A stretch of 6,161 nt of DNA from NCBI GenBank assembly GCA_900768245.1, contig CAAGCE010000055.1:1-6161 (forward strand), written 5' to 3'. Positions 1-6,073 of the stretch are shown piece by piece (position 1 is the first letter of the stretch; every line of letters starts with the position of its first letter). The DNA comes from Oscillospiraceae bacterium. GTDB taxonomy: Bacteria; Bacillota; Clostridia; Oscillospirales; Ruminococcaceae. The notes beneath the pieces were generated by a model that searched no databases, was not told the origin of the DNA, and saw only the letters and a program-made list of their open reading frames with translations. Position numbers and translations under genes: made by a program.

Positions 1-60
1 CCACGGGCTTTGCCCTTTGGATTCCCACAAGCCTTTGAAAAGGCTTGACCGAAACTTTAA
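1..60. repeat. Hairpin-rich intergenic segment at the left edge
   Basis: Two perfect hairpins lie close together. The first is GGGC (5-8) with GCCC (12-15) around a TTT loop. The second is CAAGCCTT (28-35) with AAGGCTTG (40-47) around a TGAA loop, an eight-base-pair stem. Neither is followed by a T-run on either strand, so they are not intrinsic terminators. From memory, sequences of this type recur between genes in Ruminococcus-like genomes, and this is probably the left part of the same composite repeat that continues at 67-137. The element may extend beyond the window edge. No gene is seen here. Confidence 0.55.
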
Positions 61-66
61 GTGTTT

Positions 67-137
67 GGGTGCGCTCTGTATTTACGACTGCGGCGGACGC
101 AATCTTTCAGCTCACAGCAAAACTCAAACCGCCGCCC
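67..137 (+). repeat. Dispersed intergenic repeat, left copy
   Basis: This 71-base segment matches the reverse complement of 5908-5979 with one single-base gap and about three quarters identity by eye. The best conserved parts are the start (GGGT, CGCT), the TTACGA box, the stem arm GCGGCGG (90-96), the CAGCTnACAGC stretch, and the end TCAAACCGCCGCCC. GCGGCGG (90-96) can pair with CCGCCGC (129-135) over a 32-base loop, and this stem is kept intact in both copies. An A-rich tract follows at 138-160. The repeat reads toward the GH2 gene. It is non-coding: the open frame across it has no plausible start signal or protein family. Confidence 0.75.
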
Positions 138-209
138 TAAATAAAAAACAAAAACGGCACAAAATTTTAAATCATAGAAGTTTTTTGTTTATTATTAATA
201 AAATATACA

Positions 210-237
210 TTTACGTTCGTTCCATATGTGGTATAAT
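210..237 (+). promoter_or_regulatory. Predicted sigma-A promoter of the GH2-peptidase operon
   Basis: A perfect -10 box TATAAT (232-237) carries an extended -10 TGG just upstream (229-231). The -35 candidate is TTTACG (210-215), four of six matches to TTGACA, with a 16-base spacer. Transcription would start near 243-245 and leave a leader of about 30 bases before the ATG at 274. This placement argues against the earlier in-frame ATG codons at 226 and 241, which would lie in or at the edge of the promoter. No clear operator palindrome is visible around it. Confidence 0.7.
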
Positions 238-258
238 TATATGAAAAGTTTTTACAGA

Positions 259-264
259 AAGGTG
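259..264 (+). promoter_or_regulatory. Ribosome binding site deciding the GH2 start
   Basis: AAGGTG, within AGAAAGGTGA (256-265), pairs well with the 16S rRNA tail and sits nine bases before the ATG at 274. No comparable site precedes the in-frame ATG codons at 226 or 241. Confidence 0.8.
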
Positions 265-273
265 AATTTGATT

Positions 274-3200
274 ATGTCCGATAACCGCACGATACTTTTT
301 AATGATAACTGGTTTTTTAAGCTTCTGCCTATTGATTCAGGCTATGATACTGCTGTCGCACAGGATATTTCAGAACCCGTTGAGATCCCTCACGACTGGC
401 TTATTTTTAACACAAATGACCTTTATGCAAGCGGTGAGGGTTGGTATAAAAAGGTTTTCACTATTGAAAACAAGGGCGATCTCATATATTCTATCGACTT
501 CGACGGTGTTTACACAGACAGCTCAGTTTATGTCAACGGTGAAAAAGCAGGTGACTGGCACTATGGCTACTCCTCGTTTTCTTTTGACATCACTTCCCTG
601 CTGAAAGACGGCGAAAATGTTATTTTGGTTCAGGTGCGCCACAAGGCTCCCAACTCCCGCTGGTACTCGGGTGCGGGAATTTACAGAAACGTTTATCTCA
701 CTAAGGTCGAACCGATACATATCGCAAGGGACGGTGTTTACATTTCCGCTGACGGAAAATCAGGCGAAATAAAGGTTTCAGCAGAGGTCATCGGTCCATA
801 TGACTCGCTTCGCCACACGGTGATCGATGCTGACGGAAATACTGCCGCTGTATCCGATAACGGACTTATCAAGGTCGATAATTACAAGCTCTGGTCACTT
901 GAAGATCCTTATCTTTACACGTTAAAGACAGAGGTCATCTCAGACGGAAATGTTGTCGACACGGTCACGAACATTTTCGGCTTCCGATGGATAAAATTTG
1001 ATGCCAATGAGGGATTTTTCCTTAACGGCGAATATATGAAGCTGAAGGGTGTATGCCTTCATCACGATCTTGGTGCGCTGGGTTCGGCTGTGAATTACCG
1101 TGCAACAGAGCGTCAGGTACTGCTGATGAAGGAAATGGGTGTTAATGCTATCAGAACCTCTCACAATATGCCATCAAGAGAATTTCTTGAGATCTGCGAC
1201 AGAGTGGGTATGCTCGTTGACTGCGAAAGCTTCGATATGTGGGAAATGCCAAAAACGGAATTTGACAATGCAAGATTTTTCAAGGACACCGCTCACGCTG
1301 ACGTCCTCAGCTGGGTGCGCCGTGACCGCAATCACCCGTCTGTAATTATGTGGAGCATTGGCAATGAGATCTACGACACCCACGCTTCCGAACATGGCTA
1401 TGAAATCGCTGAAATGCTCAGAAACTATGTTCTCGAATCCGACCCCAACGGCAACGCTCTCCCTACTATCGGTTCAAACTTCATCGAATGGGAAAATTCA
1501 CAGAAGATAGGCAAAATGCTTGGCATTTCAGGCTACAACTACACGGAAAAATGCTACGATGACCACCATAAAAAATACCCAGATACGGTTATTTACGGCA
1601 GTGAGACCTCCTCTGCTGTAAGAAGCCGTGGAATTTATCATTTTCCGGAAAATGTGCCGCTGCTTTCCCATGATGACCACCAATGCTCCTCTCTTGCAAA
1701 CAGCTGTGTAGGCTGGGGACGTCCTGCCGAGGACGCATGGATACAGGACAGAAACCGCAAGTTCTGTGCGGGACAGTTCATCTGGACAGGTATTGACTAC
1801 ATCGGTGAACCTACTCCTTACAGCACTAAAAACAGCTACTTCGGCGCCGTTGACACGGCAGGCATACCAAAGGATATTTTCTATTTCTACCAATCTGTAT
1901 GGACAGATGTAAAGTCAAATCCTATGGTACATCTCCTCCCCTACTGGGATTTCAACGACGGTCAGCTTATTGATGTTATAGCTTATACAAATGCTCCTAA
2001 AGCAGAGCTTTTTGTCAACGGCAAGTCATATGGTGTTCAGGAAATCGACCATAAAAACGGCAGTATTCTTCACGGACAATGGCTTGTGCCTTATGAAAAG
2101 GGTGAAATACGTGTCAGGGCAACAGACGAAAACGGTACAGTTATTGCTGAGGACGTTCAGAAAAGCTTCGGCGACCCTGTTTCAATAAAAATATCGGCTG
2201 ACAGAACAGAATTAGTTGCTGACGGAAAGGACCTTGTATTTGCGGAAATAAGCGTCGCCGACGAAAACGGTGTGCCCGTTGCAAATGCACGAAACAGAAT
2301 AAGTGTTGAAGTAAGCGGTGCGGGACGGCTTCTTGGTCTTGACAACGGCGATTCAACCGACTATGAGCAGTACAAAACCGACTGCCGCAAGCTTTTCAGC
2401 GGCAGGCTTATGGCTGTTATCGGCTCTGACGGCACTTCGGGGGACATTGTTATAAAGGCTTCTTCCCTCGGTCTTTCCCCTGCCGAAATCACGGTAAAAG
2501 CTGTTGGCACAGGTGTGGAAAACATAAAGCTCGTCAATCAGATATGCCATACAGAACCGACAGCCGATGTCCCCATAAGAAAGATAGAACCAAATGCAAT
2601 CGGCGGCGGTGTGCTTAACGAAAACCGTACCTCATTTGAAGTCAAGCTTGAAATATTCCCGAAAAATGCAACTTTCAATGACATTTCCTGCAAAGTCGTT
2701 CGGAAAAACAGCGTTGAAACCAACATTGCAGAAGCTGAGGTTAGTGACGGCAGCATTTTTGTTACCGCAAAGGGTGACGGCGAAGGCATACTCAGAATTT
2801 ACGCTTACAACGGTTCTGAATACCCGCAGGTCATCTCCGATATTCCGCTTTCAATAACAGGCCTTGGCAGCACTACCCGTGACCCATACACATTTGTAAG
2901 TGCCTGCCACTACGATTCAAGCAGTATCCCCGTCAACCAGCTTGACAGAGGCGCATTGGGCGGATTTACGGAAGCCTGCAGCATAAGCTTTGATAATATT
3001 GACTTTGGAAAGGACGGTTCAGATTCTGTTACGCTTTACATTGGCAACTGTATGAACCGTGACATTCCTGTTGAGATCTTTGACGGAGAATGTGAAGATG
3101 AAAAACAGCTCATTATGACCGCAATGTTCCCTCACAACAACGGCTGGGACTATGCAAGACCTTACGATTTCAAGCTTCCGTCCAAGCTTAAAGGCATACA

Positions 3201-3630
3201 CACCCTTTCATTTAAGATAGCTGACAAGTGTATTTTCGGAGGATTTGAATTTACTGCCGAAGAAAAGGCATTTGCAGAGCTTTCCCCTGCTGACAATGAC
3301 GCTCTTTACGGTGACGATTATGCTGTAAACGGCGGCAGCATCGAAAAGATAGGCAACAATGTTGTTATCGGCTTCAATGATATGGACTTCGGTGCAGGAA
3401 CGGAAAAGATCGTTATCTGCGGAAGAACTCCGAATGAAGTGAACACAATCCAGCTTCGCTACACGGAAAACGGCACAAGCAAAACTCAGCTTCTTGAATT
3501 TGCCTGTGTAGATGAATATACCTGCCGTGAATTTGCCCTTGAAACAATAAGCGGAATGACTGACATAAGCTTTGTATTCCTTCCGGGCAGCAATTTTGAT
3601 TTCCGCAGCTTCAGATTTATCAGAAAATAA
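274..3630 (+). CDS. Glycoside hydrolase family 2 protein, beta-galactosidase type, with extra C-terminal beta-sandwich domains
   Basis: Predicted exo-glycosidase of 1118 residues, retaining mechanism, that most likely releases terminal beta-galactose; the exact sugar is not fixed by sequence. Residue numbers count from the ATG at 274. An N-terminal sugar-binding jelly-roll (about 6-150) is followed by an Ig-like domain (150-238) and a TIM barrel (240-545). The acid/base Glu365 lies in MWSIGNE, and the nucleophile Glu444 in YGSETSS. The barrel ends with a typical GQFIWTGIDYIGEP segment (about 501-512). Next come a DUF4982-like domain (550-630, with ELFVNGK) and a GH2 C-terminal Ig-like domain (635-745). 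The last 370 residues hold a possible bacterial Ig-like domain (790-862) and two CBM6-like segments (870-994 and 998-1118), each with a DFG motif. There is no signal peptide or dockerin, so the enzyme is probably intracellular. It is first in an operon with the peptidase gene. Family assignment is firm; beta-glucuronidase is unlikely because no N-x-K signature is seen. Confidence 0.93.
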   Translation: MSDNRTILFNDNWFFKLLPIDSGYDTAVAQDISEPVEIPHDWLIFNTNDLYASGEGWYKKVFTIENKGDLIYSIDFDGVYTDSSVYVNGEKAGDWHYGYSSFSFDITSLLKDGENVILVQVRHKAPNSRWYSGAGIYRNVYLTKVEPIHIARDGVYISADGKSGEIKVSAEVIGPYDSLRHTVIDADGNTAAVSDNGLIKVDNYKLWSLEDPYLYTLKTEVISDGNVVDTVTNIFGFRWIKFDANEGFFLNGEYMKLKGVCLHHDLGALGSAVNYRATERQVLLMKEMGVNAIRTSHNMPSREFLEICDRVGMLVDCESFDMWEMPKTEFDNARFFKDTAHADVLSWVRRDRNHPSVIMWSIGNEIYDTHASEHGYEIAEMLRNYVLESDPNGNALPTIGSNFIEWENSQKIGKMLGISGYNYTEKCYDDHHKKYPDTVIYGSETSSAVRSRGIYHFPENVPLLSHDDHQCSSLANSCVGWGRPAEDAWIQDRNRKFCAGQFIWTGIDYIGEPTPYSTKNSYFGAVDTAGIPKDIFYFYQSVWTDVKSNPMVHLLPYWDFNDGQLIDVIAYTNAPKAELFVNGKSYGVQEIDHKNGSILHGQWLVPYEKGEIRVRATDENGTVIAEDVQKSFGDPVSIKISADRTELVADGKDLVFAEISVADENGVPVANARNRISVEVSGAGRLLGLDNGDSTDYEQYKTDCRKLFSGRLMAVIGSDGTSGDIVIKASSLGLSPAEITVKAVGTGVENIKLVNQICHTEPTADVPIRKIEPNAIGGGVLNENRTSFEVKLEIFPKNATFNDISCKVVRKNSVETNIAEAEVSDGSIFVTAKGDGEGILRIYAYNGSEYPQVISDIPLSITGLGSTTRDPYTFVSACHYDSSSIPVNQLDRGALGGFTEACSISFDNIDFGKDGSDSVTLYIGNCMNRDIPVEIFDGECEDEKQLIMTAMFPHNNGWDYARPYDFKLPSKLKGIHTLSFKIADKCIFGGFEFTAEEKAFAELSPADNDALYGDDYAVNGGSIEKIGNNVVIGFNDMDFGAGTEKIVICGRTPNEVNTIQLRYTENGTSKTQLLEFACVDEYTCREFALETISGMTDISFVFLPGSNFDFRSFRFIRK

Positions 3631-3639
3631 AAGGTGATC
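3631..3639 (+). promoter_or_regulatory. Ribosome binding site deciding a TTG start for the peptidase gene
   Basis: AGGTGATC (3632-3639) is an eight-base perfect complement to the 16S rRNA tail, directly after the GH2 stop codon. Its GGTG core lies six bases before TTG at 3643. The alternative start GTG at 3634 lies inside this site and has only a weak purine run upstream, so TTG is preferred. Confidence 0.7.
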
Positions 3640-3642
3640 CAT

Positions 3643-4653
3643 TTGAATGAACTTATTATAAGGCTTGCGGTAATTTCTGTCTGCCTGATACTGATCGCAG
3701 CGGCGGCAGCTTTCATAGTTATAATTGCAGGCGAAAAGGACAGCGGATATGCTGAAGTGCCTGTTTACACAGCTGAAATGACCGATACGGAAATTCCTGC
3801 CGAGCTTACAGAAACTACGGCAGAGGAAACAATGTACTCCGTCAAAGAGGCAGACATCACCGACGCTCCCGTTGTCACTACCGTTCCGCCCGAAACAGCG
3901 GCAGACGGTGAAACGGTCACTTCAAGAACGATCATTACAAGCCGTGCAAGAAAAGAATATGACAACAACTCGGTATACATTGATATGGAGAATATACTCC
4001 AGCTGCCGGAGCTTCCCGTGGGCTGTGAGATAACCGCACTTACCATACTCCTCCGCTACTGCGGCTTTGACGCCGAAAAGACCGACCTTGCACAAAATTA
4101 TCTTCCAAAGGGCGGAAACGCTCAGTATATTGACGGCGAGCTTTACAAGGACAGCTTCTTTGATTACTTTATCGGCGACCCATTTTCAAGGGGCTACGGC
4201 TGTTTTTCAAATGCCATTGTAAAGGCTGCGAACCGCTATATTGCGGATAACGGCGGTGGCTGGAATGTTGTAAACATCTCAGGCTCTGACCCTGATGTGC
4301 TGTATGATTATCTTGCGGAGGGCATACCTGTGCTTTGCTGGGCGACGGACGGTATGATAGAACCGGAATACTATGAAAGCTGGTATGACAATGCCACAGG
4401 CGAAAAGCTGGACTGGTATCTGAATGAACATTGCCTTGTTCTTGCAGGATTTAATATGGACGCTGACACGGTAACGCTGAACGACCCGATGAAAGGCATC
4501 ATTGATTATAACATAAACAAATTTGAAACAAGGTATGCGCAGATGTACAGTCAGGCTGTTGTAATTCTGAAGGACGAGCCTGACGAAGCTGAAACGGAAG
4601 TCGCCGAAACGACAGAAAAGTTAGCCGAAACTTCATTTGAAACAGCCGAATAA
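3643..4653 (+). CDS. Membrane-anchored C39-like cysteine peptidase (Peptidase_C39_2 / YvpB type)
   Basis: The protein is 336 residues if the TTG at 3643 is used (339 from GTG at 3634). One long hydrophobic segment (about residues 4-27), followed by acidic residues, looks like an uncleaved signal anchor that puts the rest outside the cell. A low-complexity stalk rich in Thr, Glu and Pro (about 30-105) leads to the catalytic domain (about 112-310). That domain begins with the family hallmark LPELPVGCEITAL; the nucleophile is Cys128. The probable catalytic His263 is in NEHCLVLAGF and the third residue is Asp281 in LNDPMKG, so the active site appears intact. A second Glu/Thr-rich tail (about 311-336) closes the protein. 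Family members are predicted proteases or amidases of mostly unknown substrate, related to bacteriocin-leader peptidases; no bacteriocin or ABC transporter gene lies nearby. It starts 12 bases after the GH2 stop, so it is probably co-transcribed. Confidence 0.88.
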   Translation: MNELIIRLAVISVCLILIAAAAAFIVIIAGEKDSGYAEVPVYTAEMTDTEIPAELTETTAEETMYSVKEADITDAPVVTTVPPETAADGETVTSRTIITSRARKEYDNNSVYIDMENILQLPELPVGCEITALTILLRYCGFDAEKTDLAQNYLPKGGNAQYIDGELYKDSFFDYFIGDPFSRGYGCFSNAIVKAANRYIADNGGGWNVVNISGSDPDVLYDYLAEGIPVLCWATDGMIEPEYYESWYDNATGEKLDWYLNEHCLVLAGFNMDADTVTLNDPMKGIIDYNINKFETRYAQMYSQAVVILKDEPDEAETEVAETTEKLAETSFETAE

Positions 4654-4692
4654 AAAAATTTGCTGAAAATCATAAAAATTTTGCAAAACCCC

Positions 4693-4721
4693 TTTTCAAA
4701 TCCTGCAAAACGTGATAGAAT
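4693..4721 (+). promoter_or_regulatory. Predicted sigma-A promoter of ddh
   Basis: TTTTCA (4693-4698, four of six matches to TTGACA) is 17 bases from TAGAAT (4716-4721, five of six to TATAAT), which has an extended -10 TGA at 4713-4715. The start would be near 4728, giving a leader of about 30 bases. The octamer TGCAAAAC occurs at 4682-4689 and 4704-4711, one copy on each side of the -35 box. There is no convincing terminator between the peptidase gene and this promoter, so read-through from upstream is also possible. Confidence 0.62.
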
Positions 4722-4746
4722 AGTATTATCAATGAAAAATCACATT

Positions 4747-4751
4747 GGAGG
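4747..4751 (+). promoter_or_regulatory. Ribosome binding site deciding the ddh start
   Basis: A perfect GGAGG lies seven bases before the ATG at 4759. It selects this ATG over the upstream in-frame ATG codons at 4660 (translated as the start of a 33-residue extension) and 4732. Confidence 0.88.
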
Positions 4752-4758
4752 ATGTAAA

Positions 4759-5748
4759 ATGAGTAAAATTCGTATTGGTATTGTCGGCTACGGCAATCTT
4801 GGCAAGGGAACCGAACTTGCTATCAGACAGACACCCGACACAGAGCTTGCCTGTGTTTTCACAAGACGTAACCCTGCCGATCTCTCAATTCTGACAGACG
4901 GCGTTCCTGTTTATTCAATGGACGATATTGCAAACCACAAGGACGATGTTGACGTTCTTATCCTTTGCGGCGGCAGTGCAACAGACCTTCCTGTACAGGG
5001 TCCGAAGCTTGCTGAAATGTTCAACACTATCGACAGCTTTGATACACACGCTAAGATCCCTGAATACTTTGAGGCTGTTGACGCAGCAGCAAAGAAGGGC
5101 GGCAATGTAAGCATCATTTCCGTAGGCTGGGATCCGGGTATGTTCTCAGTAAACCGTCTTTATGCAAGCAGCATTCTTCCTGAGGGCGAAAACTACACAT
5201 TCTGGGGCAAGGGCGTAAGCCAGGGTCATTCAGACGCTATCAGACGCATTGAGGGCGTAGCTGATGCAAGACAGTACACAATCCCTGTTGAATCTGCCGT
5301 AGAAGCAGTAAGAAGCGGTTCAAACCCAACTCTCACAACACGTCAGAAGCACACAAGAGAATGCTTTGTAGTTGCAAAGGAAGGCGCAGACAAGGCAAAG
5401 ATCGAAGCAGAAATAAAGAATATGCCTAACTACTTTGCTGATTATGATACAACAGTACATTTCATTTCCGCAGAAGAGCTTAAGCGTGACCACAGCGGAC
5501 TTCCACACGGCGGTTTTGTTATCAGAAGCGGCAAAACAGGACTTAACAAAGAAACATCACACGTTATCGAATATTCACTCAAGCTTGGTTCAAACCCTGA
5601 ATTTACATCAAGCATACTTGTTGCATATGCAAGAGCAGCCGTAAAGCTTTCAAGAGAGGGCGCAATGGGAGCAAAAACAGTATTTGATATAGCACCTGCA
5701 TACCTTTCACCCAAGAGCGGAGCTGAACTCAGAGCAGAAATGCTTTAA
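4759..5748 (+). CDS. ddh: meso-Diaminopimelate dehydrogenase (EC 1.4.1.16)
   Basis: This NADP-dependent enzyme reductively aminates tetrahydrodipicolinate to meso-diaminopimelate in one step, feeding lysine and peptidoglycan synthesis; it is cytoplasmic and usually a homodimer. At 329 residues it matches the usual length of about 320-330. The Rossmann motif GYGNLG is at 10-15. FTRR (34-37) corresponds to the NADP-preferring arginine pair of the Corynebacterium glutamicum enzyme. Other family signatures are CGGSATDLP (70-78), the TIDSFDTH segment (90-97), GWDPGMFSVNR (123-133), FWGKGVSQGHSDA (148-160), Arg200, LPHGG (248-252) and the NPEFT segment (279-283). These include the expected substrate-contacting Trp, Thr, Arg, His and Asn positions. 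The gene has its own promoter and ends in a strong terminator, so it is probably a separate transcription unit, though read-through from the operon upstream cannot be excluded. The single-step route can replace or accompany the aminotransferase (DapL) and succinylase routes; none of their genes are in the window. Confidence 0.96.
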   Translation: MSKIRIGIVGYGNLGKGTELAIRQTPDTELACVFTRRNPADLSILTDGVPVYSMDDIANHKDDVDVLILCGGSATDLPVQGPKLAEMFNTIDSFDTHAKIPEYFEAVDAAAKKGGNVSIISVGWDPGMFSVNRLYASSILPEGENYTFWGKGVSQGHSDAIRRIEGVADARQYTIPVESAVEAVRSGSNPTLTTRQKHTRECFVVAKEGADKAKIEAEIKNMPNYFADYDTTVHFISAEELKRDHSGLPHGGFVIRSGKTGLNKETSHVIEYSLKLGSNPEFTSSILVAYARAAVKLSREGAMGAKTVFDIAPAYLSPKSGAELRAEML

Positions 5749-5771
5749 CAGTAAATTTATCAACAATAATA

Positions 5772-5808
5772 GCTGCTGCGATCTCATATTGCAGCAGCAT
5801 TTTTGTTT
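5772..5808 (+). terminator. Intrinsic terminator of ddh
   Basis: GCTGCTGC (5772-5779) pairs with GCAGCAGC (5791-5798). The stem extends inward by one G-T wobble and two A-T pairs to a five-base loop (5783-5787), giving eleven pairs in total. It is followed by ATTTTTGTTT (5799-5808). It starts 23 bases after the ddh stop codon and works in the + direction. Confidence 0.92.
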
Positions 5809-5902
5809 AATGCAGAATTAAGGATCAAAAATTAAGAATTAACGTGATTTTTACTTTTGTTTCAAAAAGGTTAGATTGTGTGGATTTTTAGTTTTTATTT
5901 TT
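5809..5902. other. AT-rich intergenic spacer with AGAATTAA repeats
   Basis: There is no gene here. The octamer AGAATTAA occurs at 5814-5821 and 5835-5842, with a related AAATTAA between them. Short tandem-like AGAATTAA blocks of this kind are, from memory, frequent between genes in gut Clostridia. A T-rich run (5889-5904) leads into the GC-rich element that follows. It is not preceded by a + strand hairpin, so it is not a second terminator. Confidence 0.5.
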
Positions 5903-6073
5903 TTGGGGGGCGGCGGTTTGAAATTTGCTGTAAGCTGTAAGAAACGTTTCCGCCGCGATCGTAAGTACCCAGCGAACCCCATAAGCTGGTCCAGCTGAGC
6001 CCAGCTGGCGAGGGGATTTTTAAGGGGGCGAGGAGCCACCTTAAATCGCCTCCGCAGAGGCGAAACTCCCCAA
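5903..6073 (-). repeat. Multi-hairpin GC-rich intergenic element
   Basis: Several arms can pair by inspection. A closing stem joins TTGGGGGG (5903-5910) to CTCCCCAA (6066-6073) with one G-T wobble. Inside it are GCGGCGG/CCGCCGC (5910-5916 with 5950-5956), which shares base 5910 with the closing stem; CCCC/GGGG (5977-5980 with 6012-6015) enclosing a perfect CCAGCTG/CAGCTGG hairpin (5991-5997 with 6002-6008, AGCC loop); TTTAAGG/CCTTAAA (6019-6025 with 6039-6045) capped by three more pairs; and TCGCCTC/GAGGCGA (6046-6052 with 6057-6063, CGCA loop). The strand is assigned only to match the left repeat copy. This could be a palindromic dispersed repeat or a structured RNA; no U-tract follows it on either strand. 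Confidence 0.6.
5908..5979 (-). repeat. Dispersed intergenic repeat, right copy (inverted)
   Basis: On the - strand this 72-base core matches 67-137 with one gap and about three quarters identity by eye. The shared landmarks are GGGTnCGCT, TTACGA, GCGGCGG, CAGCTnACAGC and TCAAACCGCCGCCC. Both copies run into an A-rich tract on the strand that carries the repeat (here the T-rich run 5889-5904 read on the - strand). Relative to the left copy it is inverted, so the A-rich ends of both face the three genes. Confidence 0.75.

Noticed and set aside
28..47. Hairpin as an intrinsic terminator of a gene to the left
   Set aside because: The eight-base-pair stem is perfect, but no T-run follows on either strand.
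17..244. Possible 75-residue open frame on the + strand
   Set aside because: It runs through the hairpins, the dispersed repeat and the GH2 promoter, has no ribosome binding site, and gives no recognisable protein. It is a translation of repeat DNA.
226..273. N-terminal extension of the GH2 protein from ATG 226 or 241
   Set aside because: Those ATGs overlap or abut the -10 box and lack a ribosome binding site, whereas ATG 274 has a well-spaced AAGGTG and begins the usual GH2 N-terminus.
1528..1893. 121-residue open frame on the - strand
   Set aside because: It is antisense to the GH2 catalytic barrel, including the nucleophile region, and shows no independent start signal.
3208..3642. 144-residue open frame on the - strand
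   Set aside because: It is antisense to the conserved GH2 C-terminal region, has no family resemblance, and is a codon-usage shadow.
3643..3730. Lipoprotein signal in the peptidase (Cys within the hydrophobic segment)
   Set aside because: The Cys is followed by about 17 more hydrophobic residues, so it lies inside the membrane segment and not at a cleavage site. An uncleaved anchor fits better.
4654..4690. Terminator after the peptidase gene
   Set aside because: AAAATTT/AAATTTT and the TTTTGCAAAA palindrome are A-T stems too weak for an intrinsic terminator, and no T-run follows a GC stem.
4660..4758. 33-residue N-terminal extension of Ddh
   Set aside because: It contains the predicted promoter and GGAGG site, and the known family begins at the residues encoded from 4759.
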